From: Roseicyclus sediminis
Lineage (GTDB): Bacteria > Pseudomonadota > Alphaproteobacteria > Rhodobacterales > Rhodobacteraceae
Assembly: GCF_025515305.1 (NCBI RefSeq)
Contig: NZ_JAOPHT010000002.1
Location: 1-64,000, forward strand
Reading direction: 5' to 3'
Length of the DNA stretch: 64,000 bases
Position 1 is the stretch's first letter; every line of letters starts with the position of its first letter. The notes beneath the pieces are model-generated. The model saw nothing but the letters and a program-made list of their open reading frames with translations, made no database searches and was not told where the DNA came from. The position numbers were made by a program, and so were the translations under genes. Positions 28,600-38,992 of this stretch are shown here, piece by piece.

Positions 28600-31509
28600 A
28601 TGAAGGATTTCGTCATTCCCGCCTTTCCTCCCGGTGATGATCGCGACATGGGCACGCCCGCGAGGACGGGCGCACCGGTCACGCTCAGCATCGACGGTTT
28701 CGAGGTGACGGTGCCCGAAGGCACCTCCGTCATGCGGGCGGCGGCGGAGGCCGGGATCCAGGTGCCGAAGCTTTGCGCGACCGACAGCCTGGAGGCCTTC
28801 GGGTCCTGCCGCCTGTGCGTTGTGGAGATCGAGGGGCGGCGCGGCACGCCCGCCTCCTGCACGACGCCGGTGGCGCCGGGGATGGTGGTCCGGACGCAAT
28901 CGCCCAAGGTGAAGAAGATCCGCCGCGGCGTGATGGAGCTCTATATCTCCGACCACCCGCTCGATTGCCTGACCTGCGCGGCCAACGGCGACTGCGAGCT
29001 TCAGGACATGGCGGGCGCGGTGGGCCTTCGCGACGTGCGCTACGAGGCGCCCGAGGGCGGCTCGCTGGCCAACCATTTCGAGGCGCGGAACACCTCGGGC
29101 GCGCCGAACCCCGAGTGGATCGCGAAGGACGACAGCAACCCCTATTTCACCTACGACCCGGCCAAGTGCATCGTCTGCAACCGCTGCGTGCGGGCCTGCG
29201 AGGAAGTGCAGGGGACCTTCGCGCTGACCATTGAAGGGCGCGGCTTCGACAGCCGGGTCAAGGCGGGCGGGGCGGGGGACGACTTCCTGTCCTCGGACTG
29301 CGTGAGCTGCGGTGCCTGCGTGCAGGCCTGCCCCACGGCGACGCTGCAGGAGAAGTCGGTGATCGAGCTCGGCACGCCCGAGCGGTCGGTCGTCACCACC
29401 TGCGCCTATTGCGGGGTGGGATGTTCCTTCAAGGCGGAGCTGAACGGCGACGAACTGGTTCGGATGGTGCCCTGGAAGCATGGCGGCGCGAACCGGGGCC
29501 ATTCCTGCGTGAAGGGACGTTTCGCCTGGGGCTATGCCAACCATTCCGACCGCATCCTGCATCCGATGATCCGCGAGAGCATCGACTTGCCCTGGCGCGA
29601 GGTCAGCTGGGAGGAGGCGATCGGGTTCGCCGCCGAACGGCTGCGCGGCATCCAGGAACGCCACGGACGGAAGTCGGTGGGCGTCATCACGTCGTCGCGC
29701 TGCACCAACGAGGAAACCTTCCTCGTGCAGAAGCTGACGCGGGCCGTCTTCCTCAACAACAACACCGACACCTGCGCGCGGGTCTGCCATTCGCCCACGG
29801 GCTACGGGCTCGGCCAGACCTACGGGACGAGCGCGGGCACGCAGAACTTCGACAGCGTGATGCAGAGCGATGTCATCATCGTCATCGGCGCGAACCCGAC
29901 GGACGGCCACCCCGTCTTCGCCTCGCGGCTGAAGAAGCGGCTGCGCGAGGGGGCGAGGCTGATCGTGATCGACCCGCGGCGGATCGACCTGGTGAAATCG
30001 GCGCATGTGGAGGCGGCCCATCACCTGGCCCTGCGGCCCGGGACCAACGTCGCCGTCGTCACCGCGCTCGCCCATGTGATCGTCGCCGAGGGGCTGTTCG
30101 ACGAGACCTTCATCCGCGAGCGCTGCGACTGGGACGAGTTCCAGGAATTCGCGGAGTTCGTCTCGGACATCCGACATTCCCCCGAGATGACCGAGATGCT
30201 GACCGGCGTCCCGGCCGAGGACCTGCGGGCTGCCGCGCGCCTCTATGCGACCGGCGGGAACGGGGCGATCTACTACGGTCTTGGCGTGACGGAACACAGC
30301 CAGGGTTCCACCACCGTCATGGGCATCGCGAACCTCGCCATGCTGACCGGCAACATCGGCCGCGAGGGGGTGGGGGTGAACCCGCTCCGCGGCCAGAACA
30401 ACGTTCAGGGCTCCTGTGACATGGGCAGTTTCCCGCACGAATTGCCGGGCTACCGCCACGTCAAGAACGCCGACGTGCGCGCGATCTTCGAGAGCGCCTG
30501 GGGCGTCGAGATCGACCCCGAGCCGGGGCTCAGGATCCCCAATATGCTGGATGCCGCCGTGGGCGGGTCCTTCAAGGGCCTCTACTGCCAGGGCGAGGAC
30601 ATCCTGCAATCCGATCCCGACACCAAGCATGTCGCGGCGGGCCTTGCGGCGATGGAATGCGTGATCGTCCACGACCTCTTCCTCAATGAGACGGCGAACT
30701 ACGCCCATGTGTTCCTGCCGGGTTCCACCTTTCTCGAGAAGGACGGAACCTTCACCAATGCCGAGCGCCGCATCAACCGCGTGCGGAAGGTGATGGCGCC
30801 CCGGAACGGCTATGCCGACTGGGAGATCACGCAGATGCTGGCCAACGCCATGGGGGCCGGGTGGCACTATACCCACCCTGCCCAGATCATGGAGGAGATC
30901 GCCGCGACGACGCCCTCCTTCGCCGGCGTGACCTACGACATGCTGGAGGAAAAGGGCTCGGTCCAGTGGCCCTGCAACGCGGCCAATCCCGAGGGTTCGC
31001 CGATCATGCATGTCGACGGTTTCGTGCGCGGCAAGGGGCGCTTCATCGTCACCGAATACGTGCCGACGGACGAGAAGACCGGACCGCGCTTTCCGCTTCT
31101 GCTGACGACGGGACGCATCCTCAGCCAGTACAATGTCGGCGCGCAGACGCGGCGGACGGAAAACACCGTCTGGCACAAGGAGGACGTGCTGGAGATCCAT
31201 CCCCATGACGCCGAGGTGCGGGGCATCAAGGACGGCGACTGGGTGAGGCTCGCCTCACGCTCGGGCGACACCAGCTTGCGCGCGGTCCTGACCGACAGGG
31301 TCAGCCCCGGCGTCGTCTACACGACCTTCCACCACCCCGGCACGCAGGCCAACGTCATCACCACGGATTATTCCGACTGGGCCACGAACTGCCCGGAATA
31401 CAAGGTGACGGCGGTGCAGGTCTCGCTGTCGAACGGGCCGACGGAGTGGCAGAAATCCTATGCCGAACAGGCCGAGCGGGCGCGGCGCGTCCTGCCGGCG
31501 GCGGAATGA
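28600..31509 (+). CDS. fdsA: NAD-dependent formate dehydrogenase alpha (molybdenum/tungsten) subunit
   Basis: 969 residues; oxidises formate to CO2 at a bis-pterin Mo or W centre. Cofactor motifs in order: N-terminal [2Fe-2S] (FGSCRLCVVE), the CLTCAANGDCELQ cluster, two [4Fe-4S] ferredoxin motifs (CIVCNRCVRAC and CVSCGACVQAC), the proximal cluster CAYCGVGC, then the active-site Cys396 in ARVCHSP. That residue is cysteine, so no selenocysteine is used. The C-terminal domain binds the pterin. The stop overlaps fdhD by 4 bp. Confidence 0.96.
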   Translation: MKDFVIPAFPPGDDRDMGTPARTGAPVTLSIDGFEVTVPEGTSVMRAAAEAGIQVPKLCATDSLEAFGSCRLCVVEIEGRRGTPASCTTPVAPGMVVRTQSPKVKKIRRGVMELYISDHPLDCLTCAANGDCELQDMAGAVGLRDVRYEAPEGGSLANHFEARNTSGAPNPEWIAKDDSNPYFTYDPAKCIVCNRCVRACEEVQGTFALTIEGRGFDSRVKAGGAGDDFLSSDCVSCGACVQACPTATLQEKSVIELGTPERSVVTTCAYCGVGCSFKAELNGDELVRMVPWKHGGANRGHSCVKGRFAWGYANHSDRILHPMIRESIDLPWREVSWEEAIGFAAERLRGIQERHGRKSVGVITSSRCTNEETFLVQKLTRAVFLNNNTDTCARVCHSPTGYGLGQTYGTSAGTQNFDSVMQSDVIIVIGANPTDGHPVFASRLKKRLREGARLIVIDPRRIDLVKSAHVEAAHHLALRPGTNVAVVTALAHVIVAEGLFDETFIRERCDWDEFQEFAEFVSDIRHSPEMTEMLTGVPAEDLRAAARLYATGGNGAIYYGLGVTEHSQGSTTVMGIANLAMLTGNIGREGVGVNPLRGQNNVQGSCDMGSFPHELPGYRHVKNADVRAIFESAWGVEIDPEPGLRIPNMLDAAVGGSFKGLYCQGEDILQSDPDTKHVAAGLAAMECVIVHDLFLNETANYAHVFLPGSTFLEKDGTFTNAERRINRVRKVMAPRNGYADWEITQMLANAMGAGWHYTHPAQIMEEIAATTPSFAGVTYDMLEEKGSVQWPCNAANPEGSPIMHVDGFVRGKGRFIVTEYVPTDEKTGPRFPLLLTTGRILSQYNVGAQTRRTENTVWHKEDVLEIHPHDAEVRGIKDGDWVRLASRSGDTSLRAVLTDRVSPGVVYTTFHHPGTQANVITTDYSDWATNCPEYKVTAVQVSLSNGPTEWQKSYAEQAERARRVLPAAE

Positions 31510-32339
31510 AGATGGCCGGGGCGCTGAAAGGATCGGTGACGGGCATCCGGGGGCTGGCGCTCGCCGGCGCCGAGCGGCGGGACATCGCCCGCGCGCTGCC
31601 CGAGGAAACGCCCGTGGCGATCACCGTCAACGGCTCCACCCAGGCGGTGATGATGGCGAGCCCGGCCGATATCGAGGATTTCGCCGTGGGCTTCGCGCTC
31701 AGCGAGGGGATCGTCGGCCGGCTCGACGAGATCGAGGCGGTGGAGGCGCTGGAACTGCCGGGCGGCATCGAGGCGCGGCTCTGGATCGCGCCGGAGAAGG
31801 CCGAGGCGCTGGGTGCGCGGCGGCGCGCGATGCTGGGGCCGGTCGGCTGCGGACTTTGCGGGATCGACAGCCTCGAGGAGGCGATCCGCCCCTTGCCGAA
31901 GGTGACGGACGCCACGCGTTTCGCGTTCGCCGAGATCGCGGCGGCGGCCGAGGCGCTGCGCGCCCATCAGCCGCTTCACGATCTGACCCGCGCGGTGCAC
32001 GCGGCGGGCTTCCTCGTGCCGGGGCGGGGCATCGTCGCCGCACGCGAGGATGTGGGCCGGCACAACGCGCTCGACAAGCTGATCGGGGCGCTGGCGCGGG
32101 CGGGGGTGGATGTCTCGGGCGGCGCCTTCGTGCTGACCAGCCGGGTTTCGGTCGACATGGTGCAGAAGGCCGCCATTGCGGGCGCCGGCACGATCGTCGC
32201 GGTCTCGGCCCCCACGGCCCACGCGCTGCGGCTGGCCGAGGCGGCGGGCATGACGCTTGCCGCCTTTGCCCGGGCCGGGGCGGTGGAGATCTATTCGCAC
32301 GCCCAGAGGATCACGGAGGATACCAGCGATGTTGCCTGA
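31506..32339 (+). CDS. fdhD: Formate dehydrogenase sulfurtransferase/accessory protein
   Basis: 277 residues. FdhD transfers sulfur from a cysteine desulfurase to the Mo cofactor, which is needed for formate dehydrogenase activity. The GCGLCG loop near residue 118 holds the conserved CxxC, and EDVGRHNALDKLIG is the other hallmark. The start at 31506 overlaps the fdsA stop (ATGA), and fdsD overlaps its 3' end by 11 bp. The context fully matches the role. Confidence 0.95.
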   Translation: MKMAGALKGSVTGIRGLALAGAERRDIARALPEETPVAITVNGSTQAVMMASPADIEDFAVGFALSEGIVGRLDEIEAVEALELPGGIEARLWIAPEKAEALGARRRAMLGPVGCGLCGIDSLEEAIRPLPKVTDATRFAFAEIAAAAEALRAHQPLHDLTRAVHAAGFLVPGRGIVAAREDVGRHNALDKLIGALARAGVDVSGGAFVLTSRVSVDMVQKAAIAGAGTIVAVSAPTAHALRLAEAAGMTLAAFARAGAVEIYSHAQRITEDTSDVA

Positions 32340-32538
32340 GAAGAAACTCCTGCGCATGGCCAACCAGATCGCGACCTTCTTCGCCAGCCAGCCGGGGCCC
32401 GACAAGGCCGAGCGCGTGGCCGCGCACCTGAAGGATTTCTGGGGCCCCGAGATGCGGGCGGAACTGAAGGCGCTGGCCCGCTCGGGCCACGAGCGCGATC
32501 TGGACGACCTGGTGCGCCGCGCGCTGCCGATGATCTGA
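32329..32538 (+). CDS. fdsD: Formate dehydrogenase delta subunit
   Basis: 69-residue helical protein with KLLRMANQIATFFA near the start and the conserved VAAHLKDFWGPEMR. This small subunit is found at the end of fdsGBA-fdhD-fdsD operons and is required for assembly or stability of the soluble formate dehydrogenase. It starts inside the fdhD reading frame with an 11-bp overlap. GGAGG lies about 9 nt upstream of the ATG. Confidence 0.93.
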   Translation: MLPEKKLLRMANQIATFFASQPGPDKAERVAAHLKDFWGPEMRAELKALARSGHERDLDDLVRRALPMI

Positions 32539-32544
32539 GGCGGG

Positions 32545-32612
32545 AAGGCCCTTGCAAGGGCCTTGACCCGCGCCTTGCAAGGCGCGGAGGAAGAGGTTTC
32601 GAAACCTCTTCC
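32545..32612. repeat. Triple-palindrome element, copy 1
   Basis: Three perfect palindromes in a row: 32545-32564 (core CCCTTGCAAGGG), 32569-32586 (core GCCTTGCAAGGC) and 32589-32612 (core GGTTTCGAAACC). It lies between the convergent fdsD and HlyD-family genes. A second copy in the opposite order is at 43932-44000. Placement suggests bidirectional termination. Confidence 0.8.
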
Positions 32613-32623
32613 CCGGCGGCGGA

Positions 32624-33835
32624 TCAGAGCGTGCCGCGGTCGACCACCGCCACGCCGTCGCTGACCGCGTCGCTCGGGTGGGTGACGATCGTGGCGCCGT
32701 CCTCCAGCCCGCCCGTGATCTCCGCCGTCCGCGCGCCGCGCCGCCCCACCTCCACTTCGCGTTCCCGCGCGACACCGTTCTCCACCACGAAGACCGACCA
32801 CGCCTCGCCCCGCCGGAACAGCGCGCCGAGCGGAACCTGCAGCGCGGCATCGCTCTCCCATTCCACGACCCGCAGGAAGACCGAGAAGCCGTGGCCGAGA
32901 CCCTGGCGCTCGCCGGGCGGTGTCTCGATGCTGAAGATCGCGTCGACGCGCTGCTCCTCGATGCCCAGTGAGGAGACGCGCGTCTCCGCGGCCGGTTCGA
33001 TCCGTTCGAGCACCGCCTCGAGCGGATCGGGCCCGCCCCAACGCTCCACGATGGCGCGTGTCCCGGCACCGATGCGGACTGCGTCGGACGACAGGAGGTC
33101 GGCCACGATCTCGAGGTCGCTCGGGTCCCCCACCGTCACGAGCGGCGTGCCCGCCTGGACGGGATGTTCGCTGATCGTTGCGATGGACAGGACCACGCCA
33201 TCGGCGGGCGCGGTGAGGACGACGCAGCAATCGTCATCGGCCACGGACCCTGCCACCGGGCCGACCAGCGCCGCCTCGGCCCGTTCCAGCGTGCCTTCCG
33301 ACATCGCCACGCGGGATTGTGCGGCGGCGACGGCGGCCTCGGCGACGGCCAGCTGCTGCGCCGCCGTCTCCATCTGCGTGACCGTGGAAACCCCGCGCTC
33401 GAGCAGCGTCTGGGTCCGGTCGAACTGCAGCCGGGCGAAGGCCTCCTCCTCTCCGGCGCGCAGCAGGTCCGAGCGCGCGACGTCGAGCGCGGCCTCCGCC
33501 TCGGCGACGGCGGCCTCGGCCTGCGCCCGGGTGCGCGCGTCGAGAAGCGAGGGGCTGACCGGCTCGACCCGCGCCACGACCGTCTGGCCCGCGATGACGG
33601 GGTCGCCCACCGCCACCGGCGCGCGTCGCGCGGTGCCGGCGATGGGGCTCGCCACCTCGAAAAGGTCGCGGATGCGCGTCTGTCCATCGGCGTCGATCGT
33701 CACCTGCATCGGCGCACGCACGACCTCGACAATGTCCACGGGCACCGGGTCCGTGCGAAAGGCGACATAGGCGAGCCCGCCGATCAGGGCCACGCCCGCG
33801 AGGCTGAGGCCGACGGTTCTCGTGGTCCAGACCAT
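32624..33835 (-). CDS. HlyD/MacA-type periplasmic adaptor protein
   Basis: 403 residues. A single N-terminal membrane anchor (about 8-26) is followed by a biotinyl-lipoyl half (VASPIAG, residues ~62-68), a long alpha-helical hairpin rich in Ala/Glu (about 100-195), and the second lipoyl half with beta-barrel. It links an inner-membrane exporter to the periplasm or outer membrane. It is the third gene of an operon with an ABC ATPase and an FtsX-type permease. An unusual DDDCC insertion precedes the second lipoyl half. No outer-membrane partner is encoded here. Confidence 0.88.
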   Translation of the reverse strand: MVWTTRTVGLSLAGVALIGGLAYVAFRTDPVPVDIVEVVRAPMQVTIDADGQTRIRDLFEVASPIAGTARRAPVAVGDPVIAGQTVVARVEPVSPSLLDARTRAQAEAAVAEAEAALDVARSDLLRAGEEEAFARLQFDRTQTLLERGVSTVTQMETAAQQLAVAEAAVAAAQSRVAMSEGTLERAEAALVGPVAGSVADDDCCVVLTAPADGVVLSIATISEHPVQAGTPLVTVGDPSDLEIVADLLSSDAVRIGAGTRAIVERWGGPDPLEAVLERIEPAAETRVSSLGIEEQRVDAIFSIETPPGERQGLGHGFSVFLRVVEWESDAALQVPLGALFRRGEAWSVFVVENGVAREREVEVGRRGARTAEITGGLEDGATIVTHPSDAVSDGVAVVDRGTL

Positions 33836-33841
33836 TTGTCG

Positions 33842-36199
33842 TTACTCCCTTGTTTTCATGACCGCGACCAGGTCCATCCGGTCGATCCGCCGCCGCACCA
33901 GCATCACCGACGCGAAGCTTGCGATCAGCACGATGAGGCTGGCGCGGGCGAAGATGTCGGGGCTGAGCACCAGCGGAATGGCGTAGAGGTCCGAGGTGAA
34001 ACTGTTGGACAGGGCGCGCGCGATCCACGCCCCGAAGAGCCAGCCGAGGGGTTGCGCGAGCAGCGCGAGGAGCATCGTCTCGCCCACCAGCACCGAGGAG
34101 ACCTCGGCCCGGCTGAAGCCGAGGATGCGCAGGCTGGCCAGTTCCCGTGCGCGTTCGCTGAGCTGGATGCGCGCGCCGTTATAGGCCACGCCGACCGTGA
34201 TCAGGACGGCGATGGCGGCATAGATCGTGTTCACGACGCTCACGTTCTGGCTGATCGTCTCCTCGAAGGAGCGGCGGTTCTCGTTCATCAGGATCAGTCC
34301 GGACAGTGCGGGCGTCTCCTGCAACGCGGCGTGCAGATCGGGCAGGCGGTTCTCGTCGACGAGGACATTGGCGACCGACATGTGGCCCGAGCGGCGGAAG
34401 ACCGTGTCGAGGAAATCCATGTCGGCATAGGCGCCAAGACCCAGGAACTGCTCGACAAGGCCGGTCACGACCATCTCGTGGGTCTCGCGCCGGCCGGTCA
34501 TGAACTCGACCTCGACGTTGTCGCCCACGCTCAGCTCCAACTGCTCGGCCAGCCTCTCCGACAGGAGCAGGCCGCCCGGGGGCGCGACGATGGGCTCGCC
34601 CTCGGCGCCGATGACGCGGCTGAGCGTGGCGTCCTCCGGCCGCGCCTCGAGCGCCACGCGCTTTTCGCGCGGGCCGTTGCGCAGCGTCGCGGAATGGAAT
34701 TGCTGCGGCTCGACCTGCAGGACGCCCGGCAGCCGCGCGATCTCGGACAGCGAGGTCTCGGGCAGATCGTGGGAGAAAAGGATCATGGCGTCCTGGCGGT
34801 AGGACTGGTTGAAGGCGAGGTCGATGATCCTGGTCAGCGCCCCGAACATGAAGCCGGCGGCGATCACGGCGGAGGTGGCGGCGCCAAGCCCCGCGGCGGT
34901 CAGAAGGCTCCGGATCGGCCAGCGGACGATGCTGCGCAGGACCATGATCGTGGTCTGTTTCAAGGCCATCGCCGACATCATCCGGTCGAGAAACCCGCGC
35001 CGGAACATCGGTGGCGCGGGCGGCTGCATCGCCACCGCGGGCGCGAGACGCGCCGCCATCAGGGCCGCGCGCGTCGCCCCCAGCATCGTCGTCAGGAGCG
35101 CGGCAAGCCCCGACATCGCGTAGACCCAGACCGGCACCCGGAAGATCAGGTAGGGGAAGTCGAAGAAGGTCGCGTATTGCATCGCCATGGCGCGCGCCAG
35201 GATGGTCCCGAGGCCCCAGCCGATCCCCGTGCCCAGAAGCGCGATCATCGCCGCGAGCAGGAGGTAGTGCAGGCACACCTCGAGGTCCGAGTAGCCGAGC
35301 GCCTTCAGAAGCCCGATCTCGGCCCGGTCGAGCGCCACGATCCGGCTGATGACCATGCCCACGAGGAAGGCGGAGATGGCGAAGAAGATCGGCGGCACGA
35401 CCATCGCCATGCCCTTGAGCTGGTCGATCTCGGCCGAGACGAAGGCATCGCTGACCTGCGAGGAACGATCGTAGGCGCCCAGGCCCCCGTAGGCGTCGAG
35501 GGTGGTGTCGAGCCTGTCCATCACGTCTTGCGGGTTCGCCTCGGCACTGATCCTCAGTGCGAGGTGGTTGAAGGCGCCCGCCATGTCGTAGGCGGCGGCC
35601 ACGGCGGCCTCGGTCATCCACAGGATGCCGTAGCCTTCGTTGTCGGGCATCAGCGCGCCGGGGCCGATCGTGTAGATGAACTCGGGACTGAGCGCGGTGC
35701 CCGTGATCGTAAGCGCCCGGCGCTGGCCGTTGAGATTGGCGTGAAAGACGTCGCCCGCCACGAACCCGTTGGCCTCGGCGAAGGCGGTCGTGACCATGAC
35801 CTCGTCGGCGCCGGCCGGGTAGGTGCCGCTGCGCAGGACCGGCACGTTGAGAAGCGGCGCGTCATCGGCGGGCCAGGACAGGATCTGACCCATCGCCACC
35901 TCGTCCCGGCCCGGCAGGTCCAGGATGGCGCCGCCTTGGACGCGCGGCTCGGCGGTGTAGACGCCCGGGATATCGAGGATTTCGGGCAGAAGCGTGAGCG
36001 GTGCGCGGCGCGTGTCCACGAAGATCTCGGCGAAGCGGTTGCGCTCGTAATAGGCGGCGCGCGTGTCGGTGAGCGCGGCGTTCATCCCGAAAGCCGTCAG
36101 CAGGATGGCGACGCCGCAGGCGAGCACGACGGCGATGGCCAGTCCCTGCAGCCACAGCCGCGCGAAGTCCCTCACCAGTTTCTTGTCGAGCGCCTGCAT
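33842..36199 (-). CDS. ABC transporter permease with two FtsX domains
   Basis: 785 residues. A membrane segment near residues 14-36 is followed by a large periplasmic domain, then three membrane segments (about 255-375). The pattern is repeated: a second periplasmic domain (about 440-650) and three more segments (about 660-780), ending in VMKTRE. This is the long FtsX/MacB-like permease of lipoprotein or small-molecule exporters. It is 7 bp from both the ATPase and adaptor genes. No convincing ribosome site is visible at 36199, so it may be coupled to the ATPase. Cargo unknown. Confidence 0.88.
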   Translation of the reverse strand: MQALDKKLVRDFARLWLQGLAIAVVLACGVAILLTAFGMNAALTDTRAAYYERNRFAEIFVDTRRAPLTLLPEILDIPGVYTAEPRVQGGAILDLPGRDEVAMGQILSWPADDAPLLNVPVLRSGTYPAGADEVMVTTAFAEANGFVAGDVFHANLNGQRRALTITGTALSPEFIYTIGPGALMPDNEGYGILWMTEAAVAAAYDMAGAFNHLALRISAEANPQDVMDRLDTTLDAYGGLGAYDRSSQVSDAFVSAEIDQLKGMAMVVPPIFFAISAFLVGMVISRIVALDRAEIGLLKALGYSDLEVCLHYLLLAAMIALLGTGIGWGLGTILARAMAMQYATFFDFPYLIFRVPVWVYAMSGLAALLTTMLGATRAALMAARLAPAVAMQPPAPPMFRRGFLDRMMSAMALKQTTIMVLRSIVRWPIRSLLTAAGLGAATSAVIAAGFMFGALTRIIDLAFNQSYRQDAMILFSHDLPETSLSEIARLPGVLQVEPQQFHSATLRNGPREKRVALEARPEDATLSRVIGAEGEPIVAPPGGLLLSERLAEQLELSVGDNVEVEFMTGRRETHEMVVTGLVEQFLGLGAYADMDFLDTVFRRSGHMSVANVLVDENRLPDLHAALQETPALSGLILMNENRRSFEETISQNVSVVNTIYAAIAVLITVGVAYNGARIQLSERARELASLRILGFSRAEVSSVLVGETMLLALLAQPLGWLFGAWIARALSNSFTSDLYAIPLVLSPDIFARASLIVLIASFASVMLVRRRIDRMDLVAVMKTRE

Positions 36200-36206
36200 G
36201 TCCGGG

Positions 36207-36914
<708 letters not shown>

Positions 36915-36964
36915 GTCGTTCACCCCTGTTGGCTCCCGTGTCGCAGATTCGGGAAGGCGACGAC

Positions 36965-36978
36965 TTGATTTGCCTCAA
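36965..36978. promoter_or_regulatory. FNR-like palindrome upstream of the ABC exporter
   Basis: TTGATTTGCCTCAA, within the palindrome CTTGA-N6-TCAAG, deviates from TTGAT-N4-ATCAA at one position. It is 51 bp upstream of the ABC ATPase start and about 110 bp ahead of the dehydratase gene on the other strand. Confidence 0.35.
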
Positions 36979-37089
36979 GAGTGGCGGCGCAGGGGCCCGG
37001 CGGGGCCTTGCCGGTTGCGGATGCGACCGGTAAAACTGTCGCCAGCCGTCTCACTATTCGGCCCCGAGTTTCAAAATATGGAACCAGCC

Positions 37090-38859
37090 ATGGGCAATAC
37101 CCGCGCCAATCGCCGCTACCGCAGCCAGGAATGGTTCGACAATCCCAACAACCCGGGCATGACCGCGCTCTACCTCGAGCGCTACCAGAACCAGACCTTC
37201 ACGAAGACCGAGCTGCAGTCCGAGCGCCCGATCATCGGCATCGCCCAGACCGGCAGCGACCTGGTGCCCTGCAACAAGATCCACGTCTTCCTTATGGACC
37301 GGATCAAGGCGGGCATCCGCGACGCGGGCGGCATCCCGATGGAGTTTCCGGTCCACCCGATCCAGGAAACGGGCAAGCGGCCGACGGCCGCGCTCGACCG
37401 CAACCTGCAATACCTGAGCCTCGTGGAGGTGCTGCACGGCTACCCGATCGACGGCGTGGTGCTGACCACCGGTTGCGACAAGACCACGCCCGCGATGCTG
37501 ATGGGGGCCGCGACCGTGGACCTGCCCGCCATCGCGCTCAATGGCGGTCCGATGACCGATGGCTGGTGGCAGGGCAAGCGCGCAGGCTCGGGCACGATCA
37601 TCTGGGAATCGCGCCGCCTCCTGGCCGAGGGCAAGATCGACTATGCCGAGTTCATGGAACGCGCCTGCGCCTCGGCGCCGTCGCTGGGGCATTGCAACAC
37701 GATGGGCACGGCCTCGACCATGAACGCGCTCGCGGAGGCGCTGGGCATGACGCTCCCGGGCGCCGCGGCGATCCCCGCACCCTTCCGCGAGCGGATGGAA
37801 ATGGCCTATCTCACCGGCCGGCGCATCGTGGAAATGGTCGAGGAGGATCTGAAACCCTCCGACATCCTGACGCGCGCGGCCTTCCTGAACGCGATCAAGG
37901 TGAACACGGCGATCGGCGGCTCCACCAACGCGCCGCCCCACCTTCAGGCCATCGCGCGGCACATGGGCGTGGAGCTTCATGTCTCCGACTGGCAGGCACA
38001 TGGACATGACCTGCCGCTCCTCGTGAACATGCAGCCCGCGGGCGAATACCTCGGCGAGAGCTTCTTCCGCGCGGGCGGCGTTCCGGCCGTGATGGGCGAG
38101 CTCATCGCCGCAGGCCAGCTCGACGGAAGCGTGACGACCGCCTCGGGCAAGCCGCTCGCGGAGGCGCTGGGCGGTGCCCGCAGCCGCGACGCGGACGTGA
38201 TCCGGCCCTTCGACCGGCCGCTCCGGGAACAGGCCGGGTTCCTCGTCCTCTCCGGCAACCTCTTCGACAGCGCGCTGATGAAGACTTCGGTCATCAGCGC
38301 CGATTTCCGCGCGCGGTTCCTCGAGGACGGTGTCTTCGAAGGCCGCGCCGTGGTCTTCGAAGGGCCCGAGGACTACCACGAGCGGATCAACGACGAGAGC
38401 CTCGGGATCGACGAGCGCACGATCCTGTTCATCCGGAACGTGGGATGCGTCGGTTATCCGGGCTCGGCCGAGGTGGTGAACATGCAGCCCCCCGACGCTC
38501 TGATCCGGGCCGGGGTCCGGCATCTGCCCACGGTGGGCGACGGACGGCAGTCGGGAACCTCGGAAAGCCCCTCGATCCTGAACGCCTCGCCCGAGGCGGT
38601 CGTCGGCGGCGGCCTCGCGCTCCTGCAAACGGGAGACCGGGTGCGTCTCGATCTCGGGGCCGCGACGCTCGACGCCGTGGTGCCGGAGGAGGAGTGGGAG
38701 GCACGCCGTGCGGCCTGGAGCCCGCCCGACATCCGCCACCAGACACCCTGGCAGGAGATCTACCGGAGCCATGTGGGCCAGCTCGCCGATGGCGGCTGTC
38801 TCGAGTTGGCCACGGCCTACCAGAGGATCGCGAAGGACCTGCCGCGGGACAATCACTGA
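37090..38859 (+). CDS. IlvD/Edd-family sugar-acid dehydratase (probable D-xylonate dehydratase)
   Basis: 589 residues. Three cysteines of the family iron-sulfur site are at 61 (DLVPCNKIH), 129 (TTGCDKTTPA) and 202 (GHCNTMGTAS). The N-terminus (RRYRSQEWFDNP) and C-terminus (TPWQEIYRSH, LPRDNH) closely recall Caulobacter XylD, which dehydrates D-xylonate to 2-keto-3-deoxyxylonate. The start at 37090 matches the length of that protein (591); an ATG 12 nt upstream is possible. No other xylose-pathway gene is in the window, so arabinonate or another pentonate remains possible. Confidence 0.85.
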   Translation: MGNTRANRRYRSQEWFDNPNNPGMTALYLERYQNQTFTKTELQSERPIIGIAQTGSDLVPCNKIHVFLMDRIKAGIRDAGGIPMEFPVHPIQETGKRPTAALDRNLQYLSLVEVLHGYPIDGVVLTTGCDKTTPAMLMGAATVDLPAIALNGGPMTDGWWQGKRAGSGTIIWESRRLLAEGKIDYAEFMERACASAPSLGHCNTMGTASTMNALAEALGMTLPGAAAIPAPFRERMEMAYLTGRRIVEMVEEDLKPSDILTRAAFLNAIKVNTAIGGSTNAPPHLQAIARHMGVELHVSDWQAHGHDLPLLVNMQPAGEYLGESFFRAGGVPAVMGELIAAGQLDGSVTTASGKPLAEALGGARSRDADVIRPFDRPLREQAGFLVLSGNLFDSALMKTSVISADFRARFLEDGVFEGRAVVFEGPEDYHERINDESLGIDERTILFIRNVGCVGYPGSAEVVNMQPPDALIRAGVRHLPTVGDGRQSGTSESPSILNASPEAVVGGGLALLQTGDRVRLDLGAATLDAVVPEEEWEARRAAWSPPDIRHQTPWQEIYRSHVGQLADGGCLELATAYQRIAKDLPRDNH

Positions 38860-38952
38860 ACGGTCGCCGCCCGGGGATTGCGCCGGCTGCGCCGCCGCCC
38901 GGGGATTGCGCCTTCTCCGGGCCTGAAGGCCCCTCGTCGGCGCTGGCCTCCG

Positions 38953-38977
38953 GCGGGAGTTTTTCTTCCAGGATGAA
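38953..38977 (+). repeat. Dispersed GATGAAG repeat, copy 3 (no hairpin)
   Basis: The tract GGGAGTTTTTCTTCCAGG, then ATGAAG, matches the tail of the hairpin/GATGAAG family. It faces copy 4 (38993 onward) so that the two form an imperfect inverted pair 15 bp apart, in the gap between the convergent dehydratase and DUF1638 genes. Confidence 0.65.
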
Positions 38978-38992
38978 GGGCCTGACGCGCGA

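Noticed and set aside
28474-31206. 910-codon open frame opposite fdsA
   Set aside because: Antisense shadow of a gene with all its cofactor motifs in order.
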